This document shows positions 1 through 8,022 of a DNA stretch of 64,000 nt, piece by piece. Every line of letters begins with the position of its first letter. The stretch's first letter is position 1. The stretch is from assembly GCA_045536025.1 (NCBI GenBank), contig JAZSMT010000034.1, positions 1-64,000 of the forward strand, given 5' to 3'. The notes beneath the pieces are model-generated. The model saw only the letters and a list, made by a program, of their open reading frames with translations. It was not told where the DNA came from and searched no databases. The stretch comes from HGM11412 sp045536025. GTDB taxonomy: Bacteria; Bacillota; Clostridia; Christensenellales; Borkfalkiaceae. The position numbers and the translations under genes are program-made.

Positions 1-649
1 CACCTTCTGCTGCCCAAATGTTAGAAATCATTGGAATAAATGCTTGACCTGCGCTTGAAATAATACCTGCAAAAATAAGCATTGATATACCGTTTGAAAC
101 GCCGTAATCAGTAATTCTTTCACCTATCCACATAGTTGTTACAGTACCTGCTGTGAAGAATAAAATTACGACTACGTAAGCAAGCCATTCTTGATTAAAA
201 AGCATTGCGCTAAGCGGAGTTAAATTATCTGACGCAACAAGGTTTTCACCATAGTTAAGTAAAATACCAGTCGCTTGGATAATTGCAAGAATAATCGTTA
301 AATATCTTGTATATTGAGAAATTTTCTTACGACCTTCTTCGCCTTGCTTTGAAAGCCTTTCGAGTGAAGGGATTGCAACTGCGAGAAGCTGTATGATAAT
401 CGACGAGTTAATGTAAGGTCCGATACCCATTGCGAATAACGTTCCCGTTTGAAGTGAACCGCCCGTCATCATATTCATAATGTTAAGGTATGAAAGACTG
501 TTTACCGTATCGCCCTGAATTAGCTCGGTGCCTACGCCCGGTACGGGAATATAACAGCCAAGTCTGTACACTAATAAAAGTGCAAGCGTAATCCAGATTT
601 TAATACGGATTTCTTTTACCTTAAACGCTTGTTTTAATGTTTCAAACAT
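1..649 (-). CDS. secY: SecY, preprotein translocase channel subunit (3' part outside window)
   Basis: Only the first 216 codons are in the window; the gene runs off its left edge. SecY is the pore of the SecYEG translocon in the cytoplasmic membrane. The N-terminus (MFETLKQAFKVKEIRIKI) leads into TM1, followed by the plug region (PVPGV, GGSLQTGTLFAMGIGPYI) and further hydrophobic segments, matching SecY in order and length. ATG at 649 follows GGAGG (ACTGGAGGTAGAAA) at good spacing. It is the last gene seen of the spc operon, 35 nt after rplO, its usual place. Recognition is certain; the C-terminal half cannot be judged. Confidence 0.96.
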   Translation of the reverse strand, partial: MFETLKQAFKVKEIRIKIWITLALLLVYRLGCYIPVPGVGTELIQGDTVNSLSYLNIMNMMTGGSLQTGTLFAMGIGPYINSSIIIQLLAVAIPSLERLSKQGEEGRKKISQYTRYLTIILAIIQATGILLNYGENLVASDNLTPLSAMLFNQEWLAYVVVILFFTAGTVTTMWIGERITDYGVSNGISMLIFAGIISSAGQAFIPMISNIWAAEG

Positions 650-684
650 TTTCTACCTCCAGTCTTTTAAGTAAAAGGTAATAA

Positions 685-1131
685 TTAAACTAACTCTGCG
701 GTACCGCCCGCTTTTTCAATTGCGTTTTTAGCTTGTTCAGAGAACTTGCTTGCCTTTACAGTTAACGCAACGGTGAGTTCGCCGTTACCTAATACCTTGA
801 GACCGCACGCGTTCTTAACTTCTTTGATAAGACCTGCGCAGTATAAGGTTTCAAAATCTACTACTGCGTTTGCCTCGAAGTTGTTAAGTACGTTTACGTT
901 TACGATTGCATAAACTTTTCTGAAACGGTTGTTAAAACCGCGCTTGGGAAGTCTACGCGTAAGGGGCATTTGACCGCCTTCAAAACCCGGTCTTACACCG
1001 CCACCGCTTCTTGCCCATTGACCTTTATGACCTTTACCGCTAGTCTTTCCGTTGCCGGAACCAATACCGCGACCAAGTCTTTTTGCCGACTTTCTGCTGC
1101 CTTCAGCAGGTTGTAAAGTATCAATTCTCAT
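685..1131 (-). CDS. rplO: Ribosomal protein L15
   Basis: A 148-residue large-subunit protein of normal length that assembles late on 23S rRNA. The N-terminus has the diagnostic glycine-rich basic extension (GRGIGSGNGKTSGKGHKGQ, about residues 20-38), followed by the globular domain with GGQMPLTRRLPKRGF. It sits between rpmD and secY as in nearly all Bacillota. ATG at 1131 follows AAGAGGTGGCACA, an acceptable Shine-Dalgarno. Nothing unusual is seen. Confidence 0.98.
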   Translation of the reverse strand: MRIDTLQPAEGSRKSAKRLGRGIGSGNGKTSGKGHKGQWARSGGGVRPGFEGGQMPLTRRLPKRGFNNRFRKVYAIVNVNVLNNFEANAVVDFETLYCAGLIKEVKNACGLKVLGNGELTVALTVKASKFSEQAKNAIEKAGGTAELV

Positions 1132-1142
1132 TGTGCCACCTC

Positions 1143-1331
1143 TTAAACGTTTTCAACTTTTACAAGGTGAGAAACAACTTTCAGTTGACCTTGTAAAGTC
1201 GCACTGTCGGCAAACGTTTTGGACTGACCGATTTTTTTAAGTCCTAATGCCTGAACAGTTCCTTTTTGGGCTGCGGTACAAGAAATAGTGCTTTTAATAA
1301 GAGTTACTTGAACTTTATTTGCTTTTGCCAT
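1143..1331 (-). CDS. rpmD: Ribosomal protein L30
   Basis: A 62-residue protein of the bacterial L30 family, a small 50S protein. It has the family pattern: a basic start (MAKANKVQVTLIKSTI), then LGLKKIGQSKTF and a C-terminal strand ending VSHLVKVENV. It lies between rpsE and rplO, its conserved place, with 11-13 nt gaps that imply cotranscription and translational coupling. AAGGAGGTATAAGTT precedes the ATG. Length and composition are normal. Confidence 0.97.
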   Translation of the reverse strand: MAKANKVQVTLIKSTISCTAAQKGTVQALGLKKIGQSKTFADSATLQGQLKVVSHLVKVENV

Positions 1332-1344
1332 AACTTATACCTCC

Positions 1345-1863
1345 TTAACCCATAATTTCTTCAACGGTTTTACCGCGAAGAGCAGCAACTTCTTCAACCG
1401 ATTTAAGACCGTAAAGTCCTTCAAGCGCTGCCTTTACCATGTTGATGGGGTTGGTAGTTCCGTGAGATTTAGTTCTAATGTTTTTTACGCCCGCTGCTTC
1501 CATTACGGCACGAACGGGGCCACCTGCGATAACACCAGTACCTTCTTCAGCAGGGAGCATTACGATAGAACCTCTACCGAACTTACCTACCGTTTCGTGT
1601 GAAATGGTGCTACCTACGAGGGCAACCTTTCTCATAGACTTTTTAGCTTGAGCAGATGCTTTATCGATTGCTTCGGGAACTTCGTTAGCCTTTCCCATAC
1701 CGCAACCTACTCTGCCGTTTTCATCACCAACAACTACAAGCGCTGCAAATCTCATTTTACGACCGCCCTTTACAACTTTCGTTACACGGTTAACGCAAAT
1801 GAGTTTTTTGCAAAGGCCGTCTTTTTCTTCTTGTCTTCTTGGAGCTTTATTTTCTCTTGCCAT
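1345..1863 (-). CDS. rpsE: Ribosomal protein S5
   Basis: A 30S protein that helps decoding fidelity and mRNA unwinding at the entry channel. The double-stranded-RNA-binding-like N-domain (LICVNRVTKVVKGGRKMRF) and the C-domain (GVIAGGPVRAVMEAAG, RTKSHGTTNPINMVKA) are complete. ATG at 1863 gives 172 residues and stands 10 nt after AGGAGG. A TTG two codons upstream (1869) is also in frame but only 4 nt from the Shine-Dalgarno, so I prefer 1863. It precedes rpmD as in other spc operons. Confidence 0.97.
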   Translation of the reverse strand: MARENKAPRRQEEKDGLCKKLICVNRVTKVVKGGRKMRFAALVVVGDENGRVGCGMGKANEVPEAIDKASAQAKKSMRKVALVGSTISHETVGKFGRGSIVMLPAEEGTGVIAGGPVRAVMEAAGVKNIRTKSHGTTNPINMVKAALEGLYGLKSVEEVAALRGKTVEEIMG

Positions 1864-1880
1864 ATTCAAGTTTCCTCCTA

Positions 1881-2249
1881 TTAGAATTTAAGACCGGCTT
1901 CTCTTGCGCCGTCTGCTACGCTTTGAACGCGACCAGTGTAAATGTAACCGCCTCTATCAAATACTACGGTTTCAATACCTTTTGCAAGTGCGCGTTTTGC
2001 AACTTCTTGTCCTACTACTTTTGCCGCATCTTTCTTGGATAAATCTTTAACCATTTCGATTACGCTCTTTTCAACGGTCGAACAAGCAACTAAGGTTACG
2101 CCTTGAACGTCGTCGATTATTTGAGTGTAAATGTGGTTAAGACTTCTGTAAACGCAGAGCCTTGGGCATTCAGCAGTGCCGGATACCTTTTTTCTTACTC
2201 TTTTATGCCTGTTAATTCTATCGGCATTTTTATCAATTCTAGATATCAT
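1881..2249 (-). CDS. rplR: Ribosomal protein L18
   Basis: A 122-residue 5S rRNA-binding protein of the 50S central protuberance. The basic N-terminus (NRHKRVRKKVSGTAECPRL) and the 5S-binding core (VYRSLNHIYTQIIDD, ending VADGAREAGLKF) are typical. Length is normal. It follows rplF by 13 nt and precedes rpsE by 17 nt. AAGGAG lies upstream of the ATG. No oddity is seen. Confidence 0.97.
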   Translation of the reverse strand: MISRIDKNADRINRHKRVRKKVSGTAECPRLCVYRSLNHIYTQIIDDVQGVTLVACSTVEKSVIEMVKDLSKKDAAKVVGQEVAKRALAKGIETVVFDRGGYIYTGRVQSVADGAREAGLKF

Positions 2250-2262
2250 ATCAAGTTACTCC

Positions 2263-2805
2263 TTATTTACCCGCCGTCTTACCTTCCTTACGCTCGATTA
2301 CTTCGTCGCTTAAGCGAATACCGTAACCGTGATAAGGTTCAGGCTTTCTAATGGCTCTAATTTTTGCAGCTTCTGCGCCTACGAGCTCTTTACTGATACC
2401 TTTAACGGTAATTTCAGTAGGAGAGGGACAAGCAAGCGTAATGCCGTCAACTGCCTTGAAATCAACAGTGTGGCTAAGACCTACCGATAAAACGATATCT
2501 TTACCGTTTTGAGTAACCTTCCAACCTACGCCGTTTACGATAAGGGTTTTAGTATAACCTGCCGTAACGCCCGTAACCATATTGAAAAGTAAAGCTCTGT
2601 ATAAACCGTGTTTAGACTTGGTAGTGTTTTCTTCGTTTTTACGAGAAACGATTGCCTCGCCGTTTTCAATTTTGATTTCAATAACTTTTCCGTCGTAATC
2701 TTGAGTAAGAGTTCCTAAAGGACCTTTTACCGTAATAAGATTTTCGTCGATTTTAATTTCTACACCTGCGGGGATTTTAACGGGTGCTCTACCTATTCTT
2801 GACAT
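2263..2805 (-). CDS. rplF: Ribosomal protein L6
   Basis: A 180-residue 50S protein next to the sarcin-ricin loop. It has the tandem L6 domains: N-terminal MSRIGRAPVKIPAGVEI and C-terminal motif RKPEPYHGYGIRL with the lysine-rich tail. The gene lies between rpsH and rplR with a GGGAGGGTTAAAACT ribosome-binding site. Family length is 175-180, so it is complete. Confidence 0.98.
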   Translation of the reverse strand: MSRIGRAPVKIPAGVEIKIDENLITVKGPLGTLTQDYDGKVIEIKIENGEAIVSRKNEENTTKSKHGLYRALLFNMVTGVTAGYTKTLIVNGVGWKVTQNGKDIVLSVGLSHTVDFKAVDGITLACPSPTEITVKGISKELVGAEAAKIRAIRKPEPYHGYGIRLSDEVIERKEGKTAGK

Positions 2806-2820
2806 AGTTTTAACCCTCCC

Positions 2821-3213
2821 TTACCAGATGTAAGCAAGAACTTCGCCACCGTGGTTAGCTTTTCTTGCTTCCTTATCAGTCATAACGCCCTTGGGGGTAG
2901 AGATGATTGCTACGCCTAAACCGCCGAGAACTTTAGGAAGTTCGTCGTGGCCTGCGTAAATTCTTAAACCGGGCTTAGAAACTCTCTTAAGTCCGTTGAT
3001 AACCTTTTCTCCGTTAGGACCGTATTTAAGCGTTATAACGATTTTATCTTGCACTTCTTGTTCTACGATTTCGTAAGAAGTGATGTAACCTTCCTGCAAT
3101 AAAAGTCTTGCTATTTCTTTCTTCATATTAGATGCAGGAACTTCAACCACGTCATGTTTAACGATGAGCGCGTTTCTGATTCTAGTGAGCATATCTGCTA
3201 TTGGATCTGTCAT
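2821..3213 (-). CDS. rpsH: Ribosomal protein S8
   Basis: A 130-residue 30S assembly protein that binds the central domain of 16S rRNA (helix 21). It starts MTDPIADMLTRIRNA, the near-invariant S8 start, and ends STPKGVMTDKEARKANHGGEVLAYIW. In Enterobacteria S8 represses spc translation by binding an rRNA-like mRNA site near rplE; I did not find a clear equivalent here. AAAGGAGGAACATAAA precedes the ATG. Normal length. Confidence 0.98.
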   Translation of the reverse strand: MTDPIADMLTRIRNALIVKHDVVEVPASNMKKEIARLLLQEGYITSYEIVEQEVQDKIVITLKYGPNGEKVINGLKRVSKPGLRIYAGHDELPKVLGGLGVAIISTPKGVMTDKEARKANHGGEVLAYIW

Positions 3214-3228
3214 TTTATGTTCCTCCTT

Positions 3229-3414
3229 TTACCAGCTTGACTTTTTAACGCCGGGAATTTGACCTTTATATGCTAAATTTCTAAAGCATATACGGCAAAT
3301 GCCGTATTTACGAAGTACAGCGTGCGGACGACCGCAAATACTGCATCTCGTGTATGCCCTCGTTGAAAACTTGGGGGCTTTTTGTTGCTTGTTAATCATT
3401 GCTTTCTTTGCCAT
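3229..3414 (-). CDS. rpsZ: Ribosomal protein S14, zinc-binding (type Z)
   Basis: A 61-residue short S14 with two CxxC knuckles (CSICGRPHAVLRKYGICRIC, about residues 24-43), the zinc-containing C+ form found in many Bacillota. It belongs to the 30S head. The short form and position between rplE and rpsH are those of rpsN/rpsZ in Bacillus-type spc operons. Organisms with only this form may need zinc for S14; whether a zinc-free paralog exists cannot be seen here. Confidence 0.97.
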   Translation of the reverse strand: MAKKAMINKQQKAPKFSTRAYTRCSICGRPHAVLRKYGICRICFRNLAYKGQIPGVKKSSW

Positions 3415-3433
3415 TACCGTAAATCTCCTTCAA

Positions 3434-4018
3434 TTAGGCTCTGAACGGCATACCCATTGCTTTAAGCAATTGATATGCTTCTTCGTCGGTTTTAGCGGTG
3501 GTTACGAAACAAATATCGAAACCTCTGATTTTCTCAACTTGGTCGTATTGAATTTCAGGGAAGATAAGTTGTTCTTTAATACCCATCGCGTAGTTTCCTC
3601 TGCCGTCGAAAGACTTATCGGGAACACCCTTGAAGTCTCTAACGCGGGGAAGAGCAATTGAAACGAACTTGTCAAAGAACTGATACATTTTGTCGCCTCT
3701 CAAGGTAACCTTGATACCAACGGTCATACCCTCTCTTACCTTGAAGTTAGCAACTGATTTTTTTGCTTTGGTAAGAACGGGTTTTTGTCCGCTAATTAAA
3801 GCGAGTTCTTTTTCAACGTTTTGAACACTTTTAGCGTTGTCCTTAATATCGCCAAGACCACCGTTGATGGTGATTTTAACGAGTTTGGGAACTTGATTAA
3901 CGTTTTTATAGTTGAAATGCTTCATAAGGTAAGGTACAACTTCACTTTTGTACGTATCTCTTACTCTGCAAACCGAATCGGTTGCAGCTACCTTAGCAAC
4001 CTGAGTCTTTTCTGCCAT
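3434..4018 (-). CDS. rplE: Ribosomal protein L5
   Basis: A 194-residue protein that binds 5S rRNA and contacts S13 and P-site tRNA. Signature stretches include KITINGGLGDIKDNAKSV, RGDKMYQFFDKFVSIALPR and FPEIQYDQVEKIRGFDI. It carries about 14 extra N-terminal residues (AEKTQVAKVAATDSVCR) compared with the usual 180. AAGGAGAACTTATTATG supports this ATG, so the extension looks real. Flanked by rplX and rpsZ. Confidence 0.97.
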   Translation of the reverse strand: MAEKTQVAKVAATDSVCRVRDTYKSEVVPYLMKHFNYKNVNQVPKLVKITINGGLGDIKDNAKSVQNVEKELALISGQKPVLTKAKKSVANFKVREGMTVGIKVTLRGDKMYQFFDKFVSIALPRVRDFKGVPDKSFDGRGNYAMGIKEQLIFPEIQYDQVEKIRGFDICFVTTAKTDEEAYQLLKAMGMPFRA

Positions 4019-4038
4019 AATAAGTTCTCCTTATAATT

Positions 4039-4518
4039 TTAAGCGTTTTCCGCTTCTACCGTTTCTTCTTTAACGGCTTTCTTTCTCGTAGAAGTCTTCT
4101 TTACCGTTTCGGTTTTAACTTCTTCGGTTTCGGTTTTCTTTTTTCTAGTAGTTGCTTTTTTAGGAGCAGCTTCGTCTTTAACCGCCTTCTTAGTCGCTTT
4201 TTCAGGCTTTACGTCTAACGACGCACCGCACTTTTTGCAAACTCTAACCTTCTTGCCGTCAACCTCAGCGTGAGCAACTCTAGTTGCCTTGTTGCAAACG
4301 GGGCAAATTACTAAAACGTTAGAAGCGTCGATTGCGCCTTCCTTTTTAATAATTTGGCTGGTCTCGTTAGCCGTACGAGCTTTTTTGCTCTTAGATTGAA
4401 CGTTTACACCTTCAACAACAACTCTGTTTGCCTTGGGCATAACTGCAAGAACTTTACCGGTTTTCTTTCTATCTTTTCCCGTAAGAACTACTACGTTATC
4501 GTTTTTCTTAACTTTCAT
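4039..4518 (-). CDS. rplX: Ribosomal protein L24 with long charged C-terminal tail
   Basis: L24 starts 50S assembly on 23S domain I. The KOW core is at residues 1-55 (KKNDNVVVLTGKDRKKTGKV, ARTANETSQIIKKEG), followed by a C-terminal region with two CxxC pairs (CPVCNK and CKKCG) that could bind zinc. After this comes a tail of about 60 residues of alternating K/E/T/A (for example KKATTRKKKTETEEVKTETV), making 159 residues where 101-115 is usual. Start: AAGGAG lies 6 nt before ATG at 4518; the longer frame from a TTG at 4548 runs through that ribosome-binding site and is rejected. Confidence 0.95.
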   Translation of the reverse strand: MKVKKNDNVVVLTGKDRKKTGKVLAVMPKANRVVVEGVNVQSKSKKARTANETSQIIKKEGAIDASNVLVICPVCNKATRVAHAEVDGKKVRVCKKCGASLDVKPEKATKKAVKDEAAPKKATTRKKKTETEEVKTETVKKTSTRKKAVKEETVEAENA

Positions 4519-4528
4519 ATCAATCTCC

Positions 4529-4897
4529 TTACAGTACTTCCGGTGCAAGAGAAATTATCTTGATAAATTCTCTTTCACGAAGTTCTCTCGCAACAGGTCC
4601 GAAAATACGGGTTCCTCTGGGCTGTTTATTGTTGTCGATAATAACTGCTGCGTTATCGTCAAATCTAATGTGAGTGCCGTCAGGTCTTCTTAAACCCTTA
4701 GCGCTTCTAACGATAACTGCCTTTACTACGTCGCCTTTCTTAACAGCGCCACCGGGAGTAGCGGTTTTAACACTTGCAACGATAACGTCGCCAATGTTAC
4801 CACATCTTCTGAAAGAACCGCCTAAAACTCTAATGCACATAATTTCTTTTGCGCCTGAGTTATCCGCAACTTTTAATCTGGTTTGTGGTTGTATCAT
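4529..4897 (-). CDS. rplN: Ribosomal protein L14
   Basis: A 122-residue, highly conserved 50S protein at the subunit interface (bridge B8). It starts MIQPQTRLKVADNSGAKEI and contains the GGAVKKGDVVKAVIVR and GTRIFGPVARELRE signatures. Length is exactly that of the family. With rplX starting at 4518 there is a 10-nt gap. AGGAGGAAGCGAAA is the ribosome-binding site. Confidence 0.98.
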   Translation of the reverse strand: MIQPQTRLKVADNSGAKEIMCIRVLGGSFRRCGNIGDVIVASVKTATPGGAVKKGDVVKAVIVRSAKGLRRPDGTHIRFDDNAAVIIDNNKQPRGTRIFGPVARELREREFIKIISLAPEVL

Positions 4898-4915
4898 TTT
4901 CGCTTCCTCCTCGTA

Positions 4916-5170
4916 TTACTTCGCCTTTTCAACGATTTCGGAAACTCTCCAGTTTTTGGTTTTGGAAAGTTTTCTGGTTTCAACGATTCTTACTTTATCG
5001 CCGATACCGCACTCGTTGTTTTCGTCGTGCGCCTTAAACTTAATGGTTTTCGTCATGGTTTTCTTGTAAAGAGGATGTTTTCTCTTGTCGGTAACTTCTA
5101 CTACGACGGTTTTATCCATCTTGTCAGAAACTACTAAGCCGACTCTTTCTTTTCTTAAATTTCTTTCCAT
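4916..5170 (-). CDS. rpsQ: Ribosomal protein S17
   Basis: An 84-residue 30S protein with an OB-fold that binds 16S helices 7 and 11. Typical start MERNLRKERVGLVVSDKMDK, central KHPLYKKTMTKTIKFKAHDE and the GDKVRIVETRKLSKTKNWR motif near the C-terminus. Located between rpmC and rplN. Upstream GAGGAGTAGTTAATT supports the start. Confidence 0.98.
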   Translation of the reverse strand: MERNLRKERVGLVVSDKMDKTVVVEVTDKRKHPLYKKTMTKTIKFKAHDENNECGIGDKVRIVETRKLSKTKNWRVSEIVEKAK

Positions 5171-5187
5171 AATTAACTACTCCTCAA

Positions 5188-5382
5188 TTACGCCTTAATT
5201 TCTCTTTCACGAAGTACCGTCTTAACTCTTGCAATATCCTTTTTAACACCGCTTAAAACGTTAGGATTTTCAAGTTGACCGGTCGCGTGACGGAAACGAA
5301 GGTTAAATAATTCTTCTTTTAACGACGCGAGTTTTGCAACTAACTCGTCGTTAGTCATTTCTTTAATTTCTTTCGCTTTCAT
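5188..5382 (-). CDS. rpmC: Ribosomal protein L29
   Basis: A 64-residue helical hairpin protein at the nascent-chain exit, where it helps dock trigger factor and SRP. It shows the L29 pattern: MKAKEIKEMTNDEL, KEELFNLRFRHATGQLENP and a basic C-terminus (ARVKTVLRER). The A of its ATG is the last base of the rplP stop codon (TAATG), so translation is coupled to rplP. Confidence 0.97.
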   Translation of the reverse strand: MKAKEIKEMTNDELVAKLASLKEELFNLRFRHATGQLENPNVLSGVKKDIARVKTVLREREIKA

Positions 5383-5810
5383 TAACCTTCACCGCCTTCT
5401 TGACTTTCTTTCTTAACGAACTTGGTCTTAATAGGTAACTTATGACCTGCAAGACGCATTGCCTCTCTTGCAATAGTTTCGTCAACACCGGACATTTCGA
5501 ACATTACTCTACCCGGTTTTACTACTGCTACCCAATACTCAACCGAACCTTTACCTGAACCCATTCTGGTTTCAGCAGGCTTTTGAGTGATGGGCTTGTG
5601 GGGGAATATGTCAATCCATACTTTACCGCCACGTTTGATAAATCTCGTCATTGCGACACGGGCTGCTTCAATCTGGTTGGAGGTAATCCAAGCAGGTTCC
5701 ATAGCAACTAAACCGTATTGACCGTATGCTATGGTGTTACCCTTGTTAGCCTTACCAGTCATTCTGCCACGATGAACTCTTCTTCTTTTAACTCTTTTAG
5801 GCATCAACAT
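5382..5810 (-). CDS. rplP: Ribosomal protein L16
   Basis: A 142-residue 50S protein that orders the A-site tRNA elbow and is needed late in assembly. It starts MLMPKRVKRRRVHRGRMTG as in most bacteria. MGSGKGSVEYWVAVVKPGR and AREAMRLAGHKLPIKTKFV are family motifs. It ends in an overlap (TAATG) with rpmC and follows rpsC by 2 nt. Confidence 0.98.
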   Translation of the reverse strand: MLMPKRVKRRRVHRGRMTGKANKGNTIAYGQYGLVAMEPAWITSNQIEAARVAMTRFIKRGGKVWIDIFPHKPITQKPAETRMGSGKGSVEYWVAVVKPGRVMFEMSGVDETIAREAMRLAGHKLPIKTKFVKKESQEGGEG

Positions 5811-5812
5811 AA

Positions 5813-6475
5813 TTAAGCTTCGCCTCCTTCGTTAGTCTTCTTTCCACCCAATACTTCGCCTTTGTATATCCATACTTTAATACCGATAATACCAAAGGTG
5901 GTGTGAGCTTCAGCCAAACCGTAGTCGATATCTGCGCGGAGAGTTTGAAGGGGAATTGAACCTTCGTGATATTGTTCAGAACGTGCAATTTCAGCACCGT
6001 CAAGTCTACCACTAACCATAATCTTGACACCTTTAACACCAAGTCTCATAGCTCTAGAGATAGCTTGCTTCATAGATCTTCTGAACGAAGCTCTCTTTTC
6101 AAGTTGAGCCGCAACGCCTTCTGCTACAAGTTGAGCATCGCTATCGGGCTTCTTAACTTCTACGATATTGATTGCGATTTGTTTACCTTTCGCAATTTTA
6201 GAAAGGTTTTGTTTCATTACTTCGATTTCTGCACCTGCTTTACCGATTAAAACGCCCGGTCTTGCAGTGAACACGGTGATTGCAACCTTGTTAGCCGCCC
6301 TTTCGATTTTAATCGAAGAAACAGCTGCTTGGAAGTAGGTTTCTTTAACGTACTTTCTGAGCTCGTAATCTTCTTTAAGATTTACGGAGAAAGCCTTTTT
6401 ATCAGCATACCATTGGGTATCCCAATCTTTAATTATTCCGACTCTTAATCCGTGCGGATTTACTTTCTGTCCCAT
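5813..6475 (-). CDS. rpsC: Ribosomal protein S3
   Basis: A 220-residue 30S protein at the mRNA entry tunnel. MGQKVNPHGLRVGIIKDWDT begins the protein; the type II KH domain with RPGVLIGKAGAEI (about residues 72-84) and the C-terminal domain (GRLDGAEIARSEQYHEGSIP) follow. Length is within the 215-235 range. It overlaps nothing and lies 9 nt after rplV. Confidence 0.98.
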   Translation of the reverse strand: MGQKVNPHGLRVGIIKDWDTQWYADKKAFSVNLKEDYELRKYVKETYFQAAVSSIKIERAANKVAITVFTARPGVLIGKAGAEIEVMKQNLSKIAKGKQIAINIVEVKKPDSDAQLVAEGVAAQLEKRASFRRSMKQAISRAMRLGVKGVKIMVSGRLDGAEIARSEQYHEGSIPLQTLRADIDYGLAEAHTTFGIIGIKVWIYKGEVLGGKKTNEGGEA

Positions 6476-6484
6476 AATACCCTC

Positions 6485-6874
6485 CTACTTCGCCATTACA
6501 TCAAGAATAATCGTGATGTGACTGGTGCGCTTTAAAATTCTGAAAGCTCTGCCGTGAGCCATAGGTCTCATTCTCTTAAGAGTAGGACCTTGGTCAGCGT
6601 AAGCAACTGCAATCTTAAGGTCGTCTTTGTTCATACCCAAATTATTCTCTGCGTTAGCAGCAGCGGATAAAACAACCTTTTTGATAGGTTCAGCGCCTGC
6701 TTTCGAGGTGTTTTCAAGTATTGCAACGGCATCGTTAACGCTTTTGCCTCTAATATTGTCAAGTACAACTCTTACTTTGTAAGGAGAAATTCTGACAAAC
6801 TTCGCGGTTGCCCTAGCGCGTTTATCTTTATTTTCCTCAATACGTTGAGTTTTTAATTTCATATTCTTAGCCAT
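6485..6874 (-). CDS. rplV: Ribosomal protein L22
   Basis: A 129-residue 50S protein whose extended hairpin lines the exit tunnel beside L4. ATAKFVRISPYKVRVVLDNI is the conserved helix, and the tunnel-loop region is RMRPMAHGRAFRILKRTSHI. The first 20 residues (MAKNMKLKTQRIEENKDKRA) are a modest extension over the 110-residue core. It lies between rpsS and rpsC. Confidence 0.97.
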   Translation of the reverse strand: MAKNMKLKTQRIEENKDKRARATAKFVRISPYKVRVVLDNIRGKSVNDAVAILENTSKAGAEPIKKVVLSAAANAENNLGMNKDDLKIAVAYADQGPTLKRMRPMAHGRAFRILKRTSHITIILDVMAK

Positions 6875-6885
6875 TTCAATTCTCC

Positions 6886-7164
6886 TTATCTACCGCCGGT
6901 AGTCTTAGCGCCTGCGTGGCCTTTGAACGTTCTAGTGGGAGCAAACTCACCAAGTTTACAACCTACCATATCTTCGGTAATGTAAACGGGAACGTGCTTT
7001 CTACCGTCGTGCACAGCAATGGTATGACCTACCATTTGCGGGAATATCGTCGATGCTCTTGACCAGGTTTTAAGAACGGTTTTTTTGTTTTCCGCGTTAA
7101 GAGCTTCTACTCTTTTTAATAATCTTTCTTGGACGTAAGGTCCTTTTTTAACACTTCTACTCAT
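6886..7164 (-). CDS. rpsS: Ribosomal protein S19
   Basis: A 92-residue 30S head protein that pairs with S13 near A- and P-site tRNA. It begins MSRSVKKGPYVQERLLKRVE and carries TWSRASTIFPQMVGHTIAVH and the C-terminal EFAPTRTFKGHAG. Length is normal. Position between rplB and rplV is conserved. Confidence 0.98.
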   Translation of the reverse strand: MSRSVKKGPYVQERLLKRVEALNAENKKTVLKTWSRASTIFPQMVGHTIAVHDGRKHVPVYITEDMVGCKLGEFAPTRTFKGHAGAKTTGGR

Positions 7165-7179
7165 TTATCGTTCCTCCCG

Positions 7180-8007
7180 TCAGTTAACTCTCTTTAAAAT
7201 GAACTTATCGGTTCTGTTTTTCTTCTTTCTGGTCTTGTAACCAAGAGCAGGTTTACCCCAAGGAGTAACAGGGCCCGATCTACCGATAGGTGCTCTACCT
7301 TCACCACCACCGTGGGGGTGATCGCAGGGGTTCATTACCGAACCTCTAACGGTGGGTCTGATACCCATGTGTCTAACCTTACCAGCTTTACCAATTCTGA
7401 TAATTTCGTGGTCGAGGTTACCAACCTGTCCGATAGTTGCTTTACATTTTACAAGGATAAGACGCATTTCACCACTAGGCATTTTAACTTGCGCATACTT
7501 ATTGTCTTTAGCCATAAGTTGAGCAGCAACACCTGCAGATCTAACGAGTTGACCACCCTTGCCAGGTTGAAGTTCAATATTGTGAATCATCGTACCTACG
7601 GGGATATTCTCGATTGCGAGTGCGTTACCCGGCTTAATATCAGCTTTAGCACCGCTAAGGAGCTTATCGCCAACGGTTAAGCCTACGGGAGCGAGAATAT
7701 ATCTCTTTTCACCGTCTGCATAGCACAAAAGTGCAATGTTAGCCGTTCTGTTGGGATCGTACTCGATAGTTTTTACAACTGCTACGATATCGTCTTTATT
7801 TCTCTTGAAGTCAATGATACGGTATTTTCTCTTGTTACCGCCGCCGTGATGTCTTACGGTGATTTTACCTTGCGCGTTTCTACCCGCTTTGTGTTTCTGG
7901 TCTTCAAGTAAAGACCTTTCGGGAGTCGTACACGTAATTTCTTCGAAAGAACTTACCGTCATAAAACGACGTGCGGAAGAAGTAGGTTTATATCTCTTAA
8001 TACCCAT
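7180..8007 (-). CDS. rplB: Ribosomal protein L2
   Basis: A 275-residue 50S protein close to the peptidyl-transferase centre and needed for subunit association. Start MGIKRYKPTSSARRFMTVSS. The GGGEGRAPIGRSGPVTPWGK segment holds the near-universal histidine region (DHPHGGGEG) and the tail (KTRKKKNRTDKFIL) is basic. Complete, with AAAGGAGGACTAAGTA upstream. Confidence 0.98.
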   Translation of the reverse strand: MGIKRYKPTSSARRFMTVSSFEEITCTTPERSLLEDQKHKAGRNAQGKITVRHHGGGNKRKYRIIDFKRNKDDIVAVVKTIEYDPNRTANIALLCYADGEKRYILAPVGLTVGDKLLSGAKADIKPGNALAIENIPVGTMIHNIELQPGKGGQLVRSAGVAAQLMAKDNKYAQVKMPSGEMRLILVKCKATIGQVGNLDHEIIRIGKAGKVRHMGIRPTVRGSVMNPCDHPHGGGEGRAPIGRSGPVTPWGKPALGYKTRKKKNRTDKFILKRVN

Positions 8008-8022
8008 TACTTAGTCCTCCTT

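Noticed and set aside
4519..4548. Longer L24 starting at TTG 4548
   Set aside because: The Shine-Dalgarno AAGGAG would be inside the coding sequence, correctly spaced for ATG 4518, and the extra residues are not L24-like.
5797..6042. Minus-strand ORF overlapping rpsC
   Set aside because: Out of frame inside the clear rpsC gene; composition is that of a shadow frame.
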